Positions 1-9,400 of a DNA stretch of 13,419 bases are shown here, piece after piece; the first letter of the stretch is position 1, and each line of letters begins with the position of its first letter. The notes under the pieces are model-generated. The model was not told the origin of the DNA. It was given only the letters and a program-made list of their open reading frames with translations, and searched no databases. This DNA is from an uncultured Bacilli bacterium. GTDB lineage: Bacteria > Bacillota_I > Bacilli_A > RF39 > UBA660. The translations under genes were made by a program, and so were the position numbers. The DNA lies in the NCBI GenBank assembly GCA_947591175.1, contig CANQDB010000028.1:1-13419 (forward strand). The letters are read 5' to 3'.

Positions 1-178
1 TTAATTACTATTTTCAAAGAACATTTTTCCATCTTTTTTGATAGATCTATATCAAGATTTGCATCTTAATATCTTTTTCTTCTAGTGTAATCAGTTTTCC
101 ATAAAACTTTTCACACTTTCTCGCCACAAATATACTATATCGCTTGGTTAATGTAAATAAAATAATTCCAGTTTTATA
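1..178 (-). pseudogene. Possible decayed gene tail downstream of the GH10-PHP gene
   Basis: No intact gene is visible in the first 190 bases. On the minus strand one frame stays open from about 178 to a TAG at 47-49 and reads like protein (…CEKFYGKLITLEEKDIK…). The sense-like reading then seems to jump by -1 near 65 to DANLDIDLSKK, and by -1 again in an A-run near 34-39 to KDGKMFFENSN, which ends at a TAA at 1-3. This is what two single-base losses near the end of a gene would look like, and both lie near A-runs, so assembly error is also possible. I do not recognise the family and see no ribosome-binding site. It could equally be ordinary noncoding sequence. There is no clear hairpin terminator for the upstream gene here. 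Confidence 0.2.
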
Positions 179-190
179 TCAGTAATATTT

Positions 191-3100
191 TCAATCTACG
201 ACTATTTTATAAAGTATATATCCAATACTAACTGCTAAGCAACAAGTAGAAAGAATAATTAATACTAAGTTAAAAACATTAACAAAGCCATGATTACTAG
301 TACTTTTATTTTGACTACTTCTTTTAACTAAAACTTGGCCTTTATTTTGTTGTTTAGTATTTGTATTAGTATTTGTCTTATCCATTGATTGGATTGTTTG
401 AACTTGAACCGCTATTTTCCTTTTCTTCTCTTGATTTTTTGTAGTTTTTGCTTCCGTAAGTTGAGCCACTGTATTTTTTATTTCACTTTTACTTTGACAA
501 CCCATTTCAACAGCAGTTTTTATTGATTGTTTGGCCCGTTCTAAGGCTTTTTGTTGATGTGATAAAGTATCACTAGTATGCTCTACTATAGATTTTGCTC
601 TATCTAATTGAAATTTTCTTTCTTGAGTTGAAAGTTCTTGACTATCAGATATATTTTCAATCTTAGCCATTGTTTTGTCGGCTCTAGTAGAAGCTCTTTT
701 AGCACAATCCCTAGAAAAACTATCAATAGCCTGATCACTTATAAAGGCAAAATCACTAGGATTAAAACTTTCATCAGGTACTCTATCAATTATTCTTCCT
801 ATAATTTGTGAAATCATATTCGTTTCATAAGTCAATGCTTTAGCTTGTCCAGCATTATATAGTTCATTTAACTTTTTGTTGTTTTTTCTTGCTTTAACGG
901 GGCTATAATCTTTAGCGACAAAGGTTAAGCCAGGTGTTCCAATAATGTTATCGGCTTGTTGTTTTGATGAAGACATGCGAGCAAATTGTTCCGGAGTATA
1001 AGCATCAACACCATATAAAACTTGGACTCCTGTTTCTGCGGCTATTTTCCAAAATTCAGAATATGGATAGGCTACCTTACCATCTTGCAAAACTTCGTTT
1101 TTATCGATGCCTCCAAAATTAATTTCTAAAGGGATACCAATTTCTTTAGCTTTTTCGCATATAGCTTTGCTAGCGATAATGGCATTTTGCATAAATTTTT
1201 CTTTGGCAGTATCTGTTTCTAAAGTATCTCTAAACTGCATAAAGATATCTGGATGGGCAACAATATCAAAGATACCACTTTCCATAGCTTTACAAACTAT
1301 ATTAGCATATTCAAGAGGATAATTCGGATTATTTTTTTGTTGAACTTGTTGCATACCATTTTGGACAAAATGTTGTCCTAATATCATATAGTCAACTCTT
1401 TCGCGAAGTTCTCCTAAGAATTGTTCTTTCATTGGATCGAACTCCGCTTCAAATCCACATATAATTTCCATTTCAGGATTTTCTTGTTGTAATTTTCGAA
1501 TAGAAGCAATATATTCATCAACATCAGAAATATGCATTTGTTGATTTCCATCTTGATATTCTAATTCTGTTACAGGTACATGATCTGAAAAGCCTAATCT
1601 CGTTATACCATTGACTTTGGCATACTCAACATATTCATTGTCAGAAGATACTCCAGCATGACCACATCTATTGGTATGCGTATGATAATTAAAATCTTGG
1701 AAATTGTTTTGTTTAACCAAACTTTTACTTTTAGATTCCATCTTTTCCGTAAAAGCTCCACCATGTAAGGTTTCAATTGGTTCTAAGCCTCTTGCAAGAC
1801 GTACTTCATTTTCCAAATTAACTCTAAAATTTTGTTTATCTGTTTTACTCCAAATTGTAAATCCTCTAATATTACACTGTTCTCTTAATTCTTCAACGCA
1901 TTCATATACTTCATTTATTTTTTGTTGTCGCATTTGTTCTATTTGCTTATCAGTTAAGCCTTCCACTCCACTGGTCATAGCTAAATCAAATTCCGTAATT
2001 TCTATTGGTAAGCCAAATTGACTTAAATTAATAATCATTTGTCTTATTTGCTCTTTAGATACATCATTATCAAGATGCATTTGAGTTCCAATACTATCTA
2101 TTAATTTAGTATCATGACTTTTCTCGTATCTTTGAATTTCACCAATAATTTCAACAGTAGCAGGTATCTTTCTAGAATCAGTTAAATGGTCATCATTATA
2201 CATAAAGTCGGTAGAAGGCATATTCTTTCTAGCCACAGTTATAACATCACACAAATCTTCTATTTCTAAATGCTTTAACCACCCAGATTTAACATTATCA
2301 AAATCCTCGTATAGACTTTCATTTTGATCTATATGACCACGATAAGTATATGGAATATCTCCACTCATAGCATGTCTATTCAATAGTTCATTGAAGACAT
2401 CAATACTTCTCACTACTTGATCATAGCCATTATCCATTATAAATCTAGTTGTAGCATCAACATAACTTTGTAATTTTTGTTTTACTAAAATTTTATTTTG
2501 TTCATTCTTTTCTAAATTATATAGGGATTCTGGACAATCCATATAAAATAATAAAGTATTTAATCTTACTTGTTTACCTAAACTCTTAGCAAAATCTAAA
2601 GATTTTTGCAAATGTTTAAAATCAAAAGTTCCATCCTGAAGAACAACTCGCCCATACTTTGCTTCTTCATCTATGGTTATAGAATTATAATTATTTTTTA
2701 CTTGTTCTAATAAATTTCTTGAGGCTTCGATAGTAGTACTTTTTATTCCCATTTTCTCGATTGGTGAAAAATCTCTAATAGTCTCATATATAGTATGAAT
2801 TTTTTCAGGATTAAATGTTTGATTAAGTCTTTCGACAATTTGATCGATACCAGAAGAACTAGAAATTATTTCATCTAACATAGTCGACTCTTCGGGAGTT
2901 ATTTTACCCGAATATTTTAAATATTGGATTTTTCTAGTTAATTCAATATTTCTATTTTTTATAAAGTCGTTTCGAGATGTTAATGTATCTAGATACACAT
3001 CATAAACTTGTTGTCTTGTTAATTCAAATTGTTCTTCAGTTAGTTCTAAAGTATTTAAGGAAACATTTATATTTGTTATTTTTGATAGAGCTTCTTGTAA

Positions 3101-3439
3101 TTCTTGAAAATTGTTTGCTCCAGCAATTAACATTAAATCTATATCCTGATTATTTAAAGTTATACCAGTATATTGAGGTGGTAAGTCTTGTAAATCATGC
3201 ATTTTGGTCATCTTTTCCGTTAAATTTGCCCTTTCTTGTTGTCTTCTATTAAAGTCTTCTACAAAATTAGCTACTAGTTCATCTATTTGTTTAATAATTT
3301 CTTCAATAGAATCATTACTAGATAAATATCTATCCATGACATGATTTATTTGATCGTCAGTTACGGAAATGCCAGATGATTTTAGCTGGTTTCCCATATT
3401 TAAGATATAATTTTCTATATACTTATTTCTTTCTTCCAT
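191..3439 (-). CDS. GH10-like glycosidase + PHP phosphoesterase fusion with C-terminal membrane anchor
   Basis: Large multidomain protein, 1082 aa from the ATG at 3439. That start is preferred over the in-frame ATG at 3451 because GGTGG lies 5 nt upstream of it. Residues 1-210 are helical and charged, with no signal peptide. Residues about 211-560 match glycoside hydrolase family 10: DVFNEL (acid/base E351), IGTQMHL (Q453, H455), IEITEFDL (nucleophile E483) and GFTIW (W530). The usual WHxQ motif is replaced by FYMD (298-301), so xylanase activity is uncertain. Residues about 582-830 form a PHP domain like histidinol phosphatase: HTH (586/588), H594, SDH (619/620), GQH, AHPD and GVDAY. In the last motif the common His is Tyr (Y814). 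Residues about 869-1082 are a helical/linker region homologous to the end of the protein encoded at 6403-9432, with one membrane segment (about 1055-1077) and a five- to six-residue tail. Basic residues before the segment suggest cytosolic enzyme domains. It is last in the operon and has its own promoter. Confidence 0.85.
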   Translation of the reverse strand: MEERNKYIENYILNMGNQLKSSGISVTDDQINHVMDRYLSSNDSIEEIIKQIDELVANFVEDFNRRQQERANLTEKMTKMHDLQDLPPQYTGITLNNQDIDLMLIAGANNFQELQEALSKITNINVSLNTLELTEEQFELTRQQVYDVYLDTLTSRNDFIKNRNIELTRKIQYLKYSGKITPEESTMLDEIISSSSGIDQIVERLNQTFNPEKIHTIYETIRDFSPIEKMGIKSTTIEASRNLLEQVKNNYNSITIDEEAKYGRVVLQDGTFDFKHLQKSLDFAKSLGKQVRLNTLLFYMDCPESLYNLEKNEQNKILVKQKLQSYVDATTRFIMDNGYDQVVRSIDVFNELLNRHAMSGDIPYTYRGHIDQNESLYEDFDNVKSGWLKHLEIEDLCDVITVARKNMPSTDFMYNDDHLTDSRKIPATVEIIGEIQRYEKSHDTKLIDSIGTQMHLDNDVSKEQIRQMIINLSQFGLPIEITEFDLAMTSGVEGLTDKQIEQMRQQKINEVYECVEELREQCNIRGFTIWSKTDKQNFRVNLENEVRLARGLEPIETLHGGAFTEKMESKSKSLVKQNNFQDFNYHTHTNRCGHAGVSSDNEYVEYAKVNGITRLGFSDHVPVTELEYQDGNQQMHISDVDEYIASIRKLQQENPEMEIICGFEAEFDPMKEQFLGELRERVDYMILGQHFVQNGMQQVQQKNNPNYPLEYANIVCKAMESGIFDIVAHPDIFMQFRDTLETDTAKEKFMQNAIIASKAICEKAKEIGIPLEINFGGIDKNEVLQDGKVAYPYSEFWKIAAETGVQVLYGVDAYTPEQFARMSSSKQQADNIIGTPGLTFVAKDYSPVKARKNNKKLNELYNAGQAKALTYETNMISQIIGRIIDRVPDESFNPSDFAFISDQAIDSFSRDCAKRASTRADKTMAKIENISDSQELSTQERKFQLDRAKSIVEHTSDTLSHQQKALERAKQSIKTAVEMGCQSKSEIKNTVAQLTEAKTTKNQEKKRKIAVQVQTIQSMDKTNTNTNTKQQNKGQVLVKRSSQNKSTSNHGFVNVFNLVLIILSTCCLAVSIGYILYKIVVD

Positions 3440-3469
3440 TAATACCACCATTTCTTCGTACTCTATAAC

Positions 3470-3498
3470 ATTATAACAATGTAATATTTATATTTCAA
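3470..3498 (-). promoter_or_regulatory. Internal promoter for the GH10-PHP gene
   Basis: On the minus strand TTGAAA (3493-3498) is followed by exactly 17 nt and TATAAT (3470-3475). This is a near-consensus sigma-A-type promoter in the short gap between the NUDIX gene and the GH10-PHP gene. Transcription would start near 3463, giving a leader of about 25 nt that carries the GGTGG ribosome-binding site. The last gene can therefore be expressed separately from the rest of the operon. Confidence 0.7.
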
Positions 3499-3513
3499 AA
3501 TAATAGATAATAA

Positions 3514-3996
3514 CTACTTTAATTTCTTAAATAAATTTAACATAAATTCATTAAATACAAGCGTATCATCACGCTTCATAATCCGTGTAATAACTTCTTC
3601 AATAGGAACCCACTTTACTTCTGATAATTCTTCTTTTTGTAACACGAAATCTTCTTCTTTTAAATTACACTTTATTAAATAATAATAAGTCAAATTATGT
3701 TTACCTAAAGTCTTTAATTCTCGTTTATCAAACGATACTCCTAATTCTTCCTTTATTTCTCTCAAAGCAGCATCTTCTATGCTTTCATAAGCATCCACAT
3801 GTCCTGCTAAAACTGCCCATTTGTTTGCATTAAATCGTTTACTAGCACTTCTTTTTTGAAGAAGAACTTCCTTTTTATCATTAACGATAAACACCACTAC
3901 TTCATAGTGCAATAAGTTTCTATCGTGAAGTTCTTTTATATCCACAACTTCACCCGTAAAGTTTCCATTGTCATCTATAACTTCAATTAGTTCCAT
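3514..3996 (-). CDS. NUDIX hydrolase
   Basis: 160-aa protein of the NUDIX superfamily, which hydrolyses nucleoside diphosphates linked to another group. The full NUDIX signature G-x5-E-x7-REUxEExGU is present at residues about 65-87 (GHVDAYES…REIKEELGV), so metal-dependent catalysis should be intact. The N-terminus (VIDDNGNFTGEVVD…HYEVVVFIV…LLQKRS) resembles the branch related to IPP isomerase and YfcD-type proteins. The substrate cannot be told from sequence. The ATG at 3996 is chosen because AAGAAGG lies about 8 nt upstream; the in-frame TTG at 4002 is too close to that site. The gene starts 17 nt after the stop of the ART-like gene, so it is probably co-transcribed. ADP-ribose or a related dinucleotide is a possible substrate given the neighbours, but this is inference only. 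Confidence 0.9.
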   Translation of the reverse strand: MELIEVIDDNGNFTGEVVDIKELHDRNLLHYEVVVFIVNDKKEVLLQKRSASKRFNANKWAVLAGHVDAYESIEDAALREIKEELGVSFDKRELKTLGKHNLTYYYLIKCNLKEEDFVLQKEELSEVKWVPIEEVITRIMKRDDTLVFNEFMLNLFKKLK

Positions 3997-4013
3997 ATAC
4001 AAAACCTTCTTAA

Positions 4014-4859
4014 CTAAATAGCAATTACCTTTCCATCTAAATTACAAATATAACAGTTTGGTAAAAGTTCTTTTATTTTAGTGAGCATCTTTTTATTTTT
4101 TTCATATTTTCGACCAACTAAAATACCTTCGATAAAATTAGCCGGAACGCCAAATAAAATAGCACTTTCACGATCCGTAAAGAAATCATCCTTGTGTTTA
4201 CGTTCACGTAAGAATTTATGTAGATAATCTGGATTAACAAATCCTTGAACATCTTTATCACTTATAGATTTAGATAAAATATCGCCTTTAAGTAATCTTT
4301 TTATCTCCTTCGATTGACCGTCAAAGATTATACCAATCTGAACTCTATCTTGAACAAGACTTGGCATAAATCTTGCTTCTTTTGTCTGTTCCATCACCCA
4401 CATATGGCAATCATATCTATTAACAACGTCCATTACATGTGACATTTCATCATATGGAATAACAGCTGTTTTATTTTTTCCAGTATCTATTCCTTTAAAA
4501 TAAATACCGCTATATAAAATTGTTCCACCGCTATAAAAATTAATATAATCATTTAAAGAATGATCATGTTTTAAATTCCATACTCCAACTGAACTAGGAT
4601 ATTTAGAAAGTCTTCCATCGATAAACCAACCCGAAATAAGTCCACACTTAACTATTTCTTCGAGTCCTTTTATATTCTTATAAGTACCATGTAAAAGAGT
4701 CCCTTTCTTCAAATGTACAGTATCTCCCACTTTATAAGTATGCTTTGGTAAAACATAATTACAAATATCATAATAATTATCCAGTTGTTCCAACATAAGT
4801 GTTTTTGTAATTCCTTCTAATTTTTCATTTACTTGTTTTACATAATATTCCTTATTCAT
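4014..4859 (-). CDS. Unassigned protein with ADP-ribosyltransferase-like motifs
   Basis: 281-aa soluble protein, no signal peptide or membrane segment. I cannot name a family with certainty. Visible features: a LLHGT motif (residues 55-59) like the H-G-T motif of PARP/KptA-type ADP-ribosyltransferases; a central aromatic/glycine stretch (NFYSGGTILYSG, about 107-118); and a C-terminal ESAILFGVPANFIEGILVG (231 onward), which recalls the catalytic-Glu strand and the 'vP…I.GI.V' ending of DarT/ART-fold proteins. Together these could supply an H-Y-E type triad, but this is inferred from short motifs. The start is the ATG at 4859, served by GGAAGGTG about 9 nt upstream; it overlaps the last 8 bases of the Cys-rich gene, implying translational coupling. 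An in-frame TTG at 4895 is less likely. Alternatives are a non-enzymatic ART-like fold or a different phosphotransferase. Confidence 0.45.
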   Translation of the reverse strand: MNKEYYVKQVNEKLEGITKTLMLEQLDNYYDICNYVLPKHTYKVGDTVHLKKGTLLHGTYKNIKGLEEIVKCGLISGWFIDGRLSKYPSSVGVWNLKHDHSLNDYINFYSGGTILYSGIYFKGIDTGKNKTAVIPYDEMSHVMDVVNRYDCHMWVMEQTKEARFMPSLVQDRVQIGIIFDGQSKEIKRLLKGDILSKSISDKDVQGFVNPDYLHKFLRERKHKDDFFTDRESAILFGVPANFIEGILVGRKYEKNKKMLTKIKELLPNCYICNLDGKVIAI

Positions 4860-5490
4860 AAATATCAACACCTTCCAATTTACTAGTAGAAACAATATTT
4901 TTATTAAATTTATGTAAATAAATTATATTCCTAACTTGATGATAAATTATTCTAATTCCAGAATAAGTCAAAGTATAAGCATATAAATCTTTTAAAACAT
5001 CTTCCCTTCGAACAAAGAAATCAGATTGTATAACTAATCTATTTTTTAAACTAAACAATTTCAGTAATTTTAAATCATCGAACGTTATGGCATCAAATCT
5101 CTTTCTAACCTCAGAACAATTAAACAATTTACAAGTTAGATTTTTAGTAGTGCATCCATGACAACTTTGATATCTACATTTTCGACAACATCCATTACAT
5201 AATTTAGTTCCTCTTTGTGTATAGCACTGTCCATTTTTAAAACCACAAATATTTTTATTTCCTACTCTATCATCAATAATATTGCAAGAACTATCATAAA
5301 TATATTTAATTCGTTCACGTCTTTTTTTAATATTTAAGGCTTCAGTTATGTATTCCACATAGGGAAAATTCTTACTATTTTTGATAGAAAAACAAGTTCT
5401 ATGGTACAAAAAAGTTTTATAGAACTTTATTTTTTTTAAGAATTTTTGATAATCCTGTTCATCATTAATTACTATCAATTTGGCTTTCAT
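4852..5490 (-). CDS. Cysteine-rich, probably metal-binding protein
   Basis: 212-aa protein of unrecognised family, numbered from the ATG at 5490. The centre (residues about 82-125) contains ten cysteines in the order C-x6-C-x8-C-x2-CC-x2-C-x4-C-x2-C-x6-C-x4-C, with LCNGCCRKC and GCTTKNLTC as the clearest parts. Such spacing suggests several zinc or iron-sulfur sites. The N-terminal 80 residues are basic and mixed alpha/beta; the C-terminal 85 residues are rich in Leu, Ile and Tyr without a true membrane span. No radical-SAM CxxxCxxC motif is present. The start is uncertain: a GTG at 5508 overlaps an AGGTG sequence, while the ATG at 5490 has that site rather far away (about 14 nt). The gene overlaps the start of the ART-like gene by 8 bases, so the two products are likely made together. 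Confidence 0.6.
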   Translation of the reverse strand: MKAKLIVINDEQDYQKFLKKIKFYKTFLYHRTCFSIKNSKNFPYVEYITEALNIKKRRERIKYIYDSSCNIIDDRVGNKNICGFKNGQCYTQRGTKLCNGCCRKCRYQSCHGCTTKNLTCKLFNCSEVRKRFDAITFDDLKLLKLFSLKNRLVIQSDFFVRREDVLKDLYAYTLTYSGIRIIYHQVRNIIYLHKFNKNIVSTSKLEGVDIYE

Positions 5491-5563
5491 AAAATATACT
5501 TTACTCACCTACTTTTTAACTAGATAATTATTTTTCAATTGTTCCTTATATATCTAATACTTT

Positions 5564-6379
5564 CTACTTTGCTATTTTATTTGAATCAACATCTCTTTCA
5601 CCATTTTTAAACTTTACTTCATCACATGTATAAACACGTTTTTCTTCACTACAAGGATAAGTTCTAGTATATATTTTCTTAACTAAATTATAGTCAAATG
5701 TATAAGGTTCACCATTTTTTAATTGTGTGTATTGTTCCTCACTCATCATTGAAATACCAGGGCAATAATAATTTTTACCATCAGCTTCGTATTTTACTGG
5801 ATTCATTGGATCATATAAAATTCTATTATTATCATTTTCAGGCCTAAAAATAACGTAAGCGTGTAATTCATGATTATTTAATTTACCAAATGCAATCTCA
5901 GAATCAAATCCTAAAAACTTCAATAAATTTTGAACCATTGCACTTCTTTCTGAGCAAGCTGCAACATCGTTGCCTTTTAATTCTTTTATCGAAACAGGTT
6001 CATTGCCACAATAAATATTAAATCTATCAACGATACCACCAGCATTAAGACCAAAATAATCCCATATAAAATGTTGAATAGAATATATCGCCATAGGTTC
6101 CCCATACATATATTTATCTATATCGTTGTCGATAAAATTCATAAAATCTCTATAAACATTCATATCATCCATATGCATATCTTCAAAATAGCCACTAGCA
6201 TTGGAACATACTCCCATATCAGGAGAAATAAATCCATTGTAAGAACCACATAAATTAAGGCCAATTCTTTTTACTTTAGAATTATCCATCAAAGCTTCAA
6301 TTCTATTTTTTATAAATGTATCCCTTTCTTCTGGTGTTTGTAGTTTTTTATATTCTTCCTTAAATTCATTAAAAGTCAT
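5564..6379 (-). CDS. Transglutaminase-like (Cys-His-Asp) protein
   Basis: 271-aa protein with the order of catalytic motifs seen in the transglutaminase-like/papain-like superfamily: Cys in AACSERSAM (C142), His in ELHAYVIF (H173) and Asp in ILYDPMNP (D190). These enzymes act on amide bonds, as proteases, transamidases or peptide-N-glycanase-type enzymes. The context here (Cys at the start of a helix, HAY strand, YDP strand) is typical of the fold. The first 90 residues are helical and acidic and unrecognised. There is no signal peptide, so it should act in the cytosol, unlike many exported relatives. The ATG at 6379 is chosen because AAGGAG sits 8 nt upstream; a GTG at 6388 is adjacent to that site and unlikely. 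It begins 23 nt after the 1009-aa gene ends. The target is unknown; an operon partner is one possibility. Confidence 0.7.
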   Translation of the reverse strand: MTFNEFKEEYKKLQTPEERDTFIKNRIEALMDNSKVKRIGLNLCGSYNGFISPDMGVCSNASGYFEDMHMDDMNVYRDFMNFIDNDIDKYMYGEPMAIYSIQHFIWDYFGLNAGGIVDRFNIYCGNEPVSIKELKGNDVAACSERSAMVQNLLKFLGFDSEIAFGKLNNHELHAYVIFRPENDNNRILYDPMNPVKYEADGKNYYCPGISMMSEEQYTQLKNGEPYTFDYNLVKKIYTRTYPCSEEKRVYTCDEVKFKNGERDVDSNKIAK

Positions 6380-6402
6380 CTTGTCCACTCCTTACAAGTT
6401 TT

Positions 6403-9400
6403 TTACCACTTATATACAAACAAATAAACCATAACTACAGCAATTGCACAAATAACGGCTATTAAAAGAGAAATTGTCAAAACATTAGCAAAGCCACCAT
6501 TAGGATTATTACTTGAATTATTTTTCTTTATAAGTTGTCCAGATTTGGTTGGTTCAGCTTGATTCACTTTACTTTCATTTTTAGACTGTTTAAAACTAGA
6601 CAAATCTTGTTCAATCGCCTGTTTTTTTGAAATATCTTGGGTTGTTCTAAGTTCAGTCAATTGCGTTACAACGTTAACGTACTCTTCCTTTTTATCACAA
6701 CCTATTTCTAAAGCATTAATGACATCATTCTTAGTACTAGTAATACATTTTTTTTGAAAAGATGATTCTTCATATAATTGCATTTTATCATTTAATCCTT
6801 TACCAATTCCGACAGCTAATTCTTCGCTTCCTAACTGATCAGGTAATCTACTTGTTACATCACTCATTACATCATATACAAACTGTGATTCCTTAGTTAA
6901 CGATTGCGTTTGTTCCCTTTGAGAACCCTCTAAAGTAGAAGTATTGCTTTTATTTAAAGATTCGAGAACTTCATAATTTAATATTTTATTTTTCCTATCA
7001 GCATAATATTTTTCATAGAATTGATCTCTAATTGGAACAACACACTCATATTCATTGTCGTAATCAGGTTCTCTTCCATATTTATTTTTAAAGTCTTCGA
7101 TATAACTAACAATACTATGGTCTAAATCCTGCTTGACCCTATTCATAGTTTCCACTACTTCAGGACTTTTAGCATAATAATCTATTAATTTCTGAGCTTC
7201 AGGCCATTTTTTATCCAATATTTGAGAATCTTCTTTAAGATGCTTAACATTCCAAACATAAATTTCGAAAGAAGACATAAAAGAAGATAATTGTGCCTCT
7301 TTAGAATAATCTTGGATAACTCCTAATCTTTTTGTTTGCTTTAAATACTCTAATAAATCCAAAGCTTTAAATGATACCTGTTGAACAGGTCTAACACTTC
7401 CTTCAGATACCCATTCGCCAGATCTTGCTGCCGTAGCAGGAGCAGTATATTTGTGAAATTGTTCATTAGGTAATTTATAAATCGTAATATATTTAGAATC
7501 TAAAGTATCTTTGATAGAACCTTCAAATATTTCTTTAATTGCCCTAACGCTTTGCTTTTTTTCGTCATCGAAATAAACTTTACCACGTGGAAAAATCAAT
7601 GAAACACGAAAGGCGGCCATGGTATAACAACTGACAGGGTCTATTCCAGCATAGACATAAGAACCTTTTTGTGTACTTTCGGTTGGCTGTAATTCTTCTA
7701 TTCCTGGATTTAATGAAGCATGAAACATGTTTTGTTTACCACGTTCAAAAGCCTCTATCCATTGTTCTAACAATTCATAATTATTAAGTATAACAACACC
7801 ACTATTTTTTTCTTTATCGCGAATAATTGCTTCACAATAATCCTGATAAAGAGAGTCACTAAGAGAATATACTTCTCTAGCTTCAGGTGTCCTCAAACGA
7901 TTTATATCACATGTTCCCATTGGAGCCGGATAATTTAAGCGATTTCGATCTAGGGCATCGGCATCTTTCAAAATATCAGACATCAATTGGATTTCTTTCT
8001 TTTCAGCATCCGAAAAAGTATCATCAGTAAAAGTAATCGTATCAGATTCTGAAGCATGTTGTTTGATAAGTAAGGAAACTACCTTAATATCTTTATCGCT
8101 CATTTTACCTTTCATCATTTGCTCGAATCTAGTTGCTCCAACTTCACCATGTTCTTGATTAGATGCTCCTACTGTTTTACCAATGTCATGATAAAGACTA
8201 GCACACATTAACAAATTAGTATTAATTGGCGTTTTCAAACGATTGGAAATCATTTTAGTATAAGTAAGTACTTTTTCGACATGTTTTAAATCATGATAAT
8301 AATCTTTGGTATCAGTGTATAATCTTTCATCAATTCCTCTTTTCACAAATGAACTGATTATTTCTTGATCATCTAAGGCTAAACCATATTTAGCAAGTAA
8401 TTCACTCGAAAAAAGAGCAATATAACTACGTTCACGAGATACATTTTTCATATTAGACAACGCCTCTTTATAACAACCACTTATAATTTGATCACCCAAT
8501 TCATTTACTCCAATACCATTTTGATTATTGTGAGTCCTTCCTGCAATTACTTCTTGGGTAACGTCCATTCCTAAATCACGTAATAAATCAATCTGTTTTT
8601 GAGACCTTCCCAATAGATTTTTTCCAAATAATACTCGTTGTTCATAACCTACAGATTGTGGAACACTTCTATCGAAGTAACTCATATCATGCATTGGGGC
8701 TTCGTTTCCCTCTTCATCAAATCGCTCGGAGGTCTTTCGTGCGTCTTCCAATTCACCGACATAATAACGTAACTTCATTTGAGCATAACCATTTGCATCA
8801 AAACTCTTACCAGTAATCTCTTCGTAATCTTTAACACCTAAAGGATAACCTAATTGACTAGTAGGAACAGGAATACTTCCACTAGCACCACCAATACATG
8901 ACATCTCGACAATTTCTGGATGTAGTAGAGAAAACCTTTCAGCAAATACACCTGAGGAAGAATAGCCATTTAAGAATATTTTTTCATGTAAATTAGTTTT
9001 CGTTGCCAAATTTTGTTTAGCTTCCTGAATAATATTTAATACTTGTAAATCAAGTCGATAATAAGGATCATCTTCAGTTAAATCGAAGCACTCTCTGGAG
9101 AGTTGTTGATAATAAGGTGTCTTCGATGGAGCACTAGGTAATATTGGAACTAGGACTGGCGCGTTATAATCCTCTAATTTCTTAGCTAAACTTTGAGTAG
9201 TAAGCAAGCCATTTTCAAGAAGCGCTGTCGAATCAGTTGTTTCTAAATTATTGGCTTCTACCGCTAAAACGCAATTCTCATCAAGTATTTCCGGAAAAGC
9301 CAAAATATAAGGGATATGATAAGAACTTTGAGAACTAGGATAATGAATTTCAACATTATATTTTTTGCCATTTAAAGTGTACTCAAACTGATATCCAAAA

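Noticed and set aside
338..382. Short direct repeat encoding TNTNTNT as a tandem-repeat element
   Set aside because: Only two copies of a 9-base unit within a coding linker; simple linker low complexity.
1107..3252. Plus-strand open frames inside the GH10-PHP gene
   Set aside because: They lie opposite a well-supported gene with clear domains, have no ribosome-binding sites and give hydrophobic low-complexity text.
191..3439. Secreted xylanase for plant-fibre degradation
   Set aside because: No signal peptide, altered substrate-binding motif, fusion to PHP and a C-terminal anchor all argue against a secreted enzyme.
4014..4859. Calling this gene a DarT toxin with the Cys-rich protein as antitoxin
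   Set aside because: Only short motifs agree; there is no macrodomain (DarG-like) partner, and the Cys-rich protein does not resemble known antitoxins.
6071..6253. Plus-strand open frame opposite the transglutaminase-like gene
   Set aside because: Low-complexity Ile/His-rich shadow of a gene with intact catalytic motifs.
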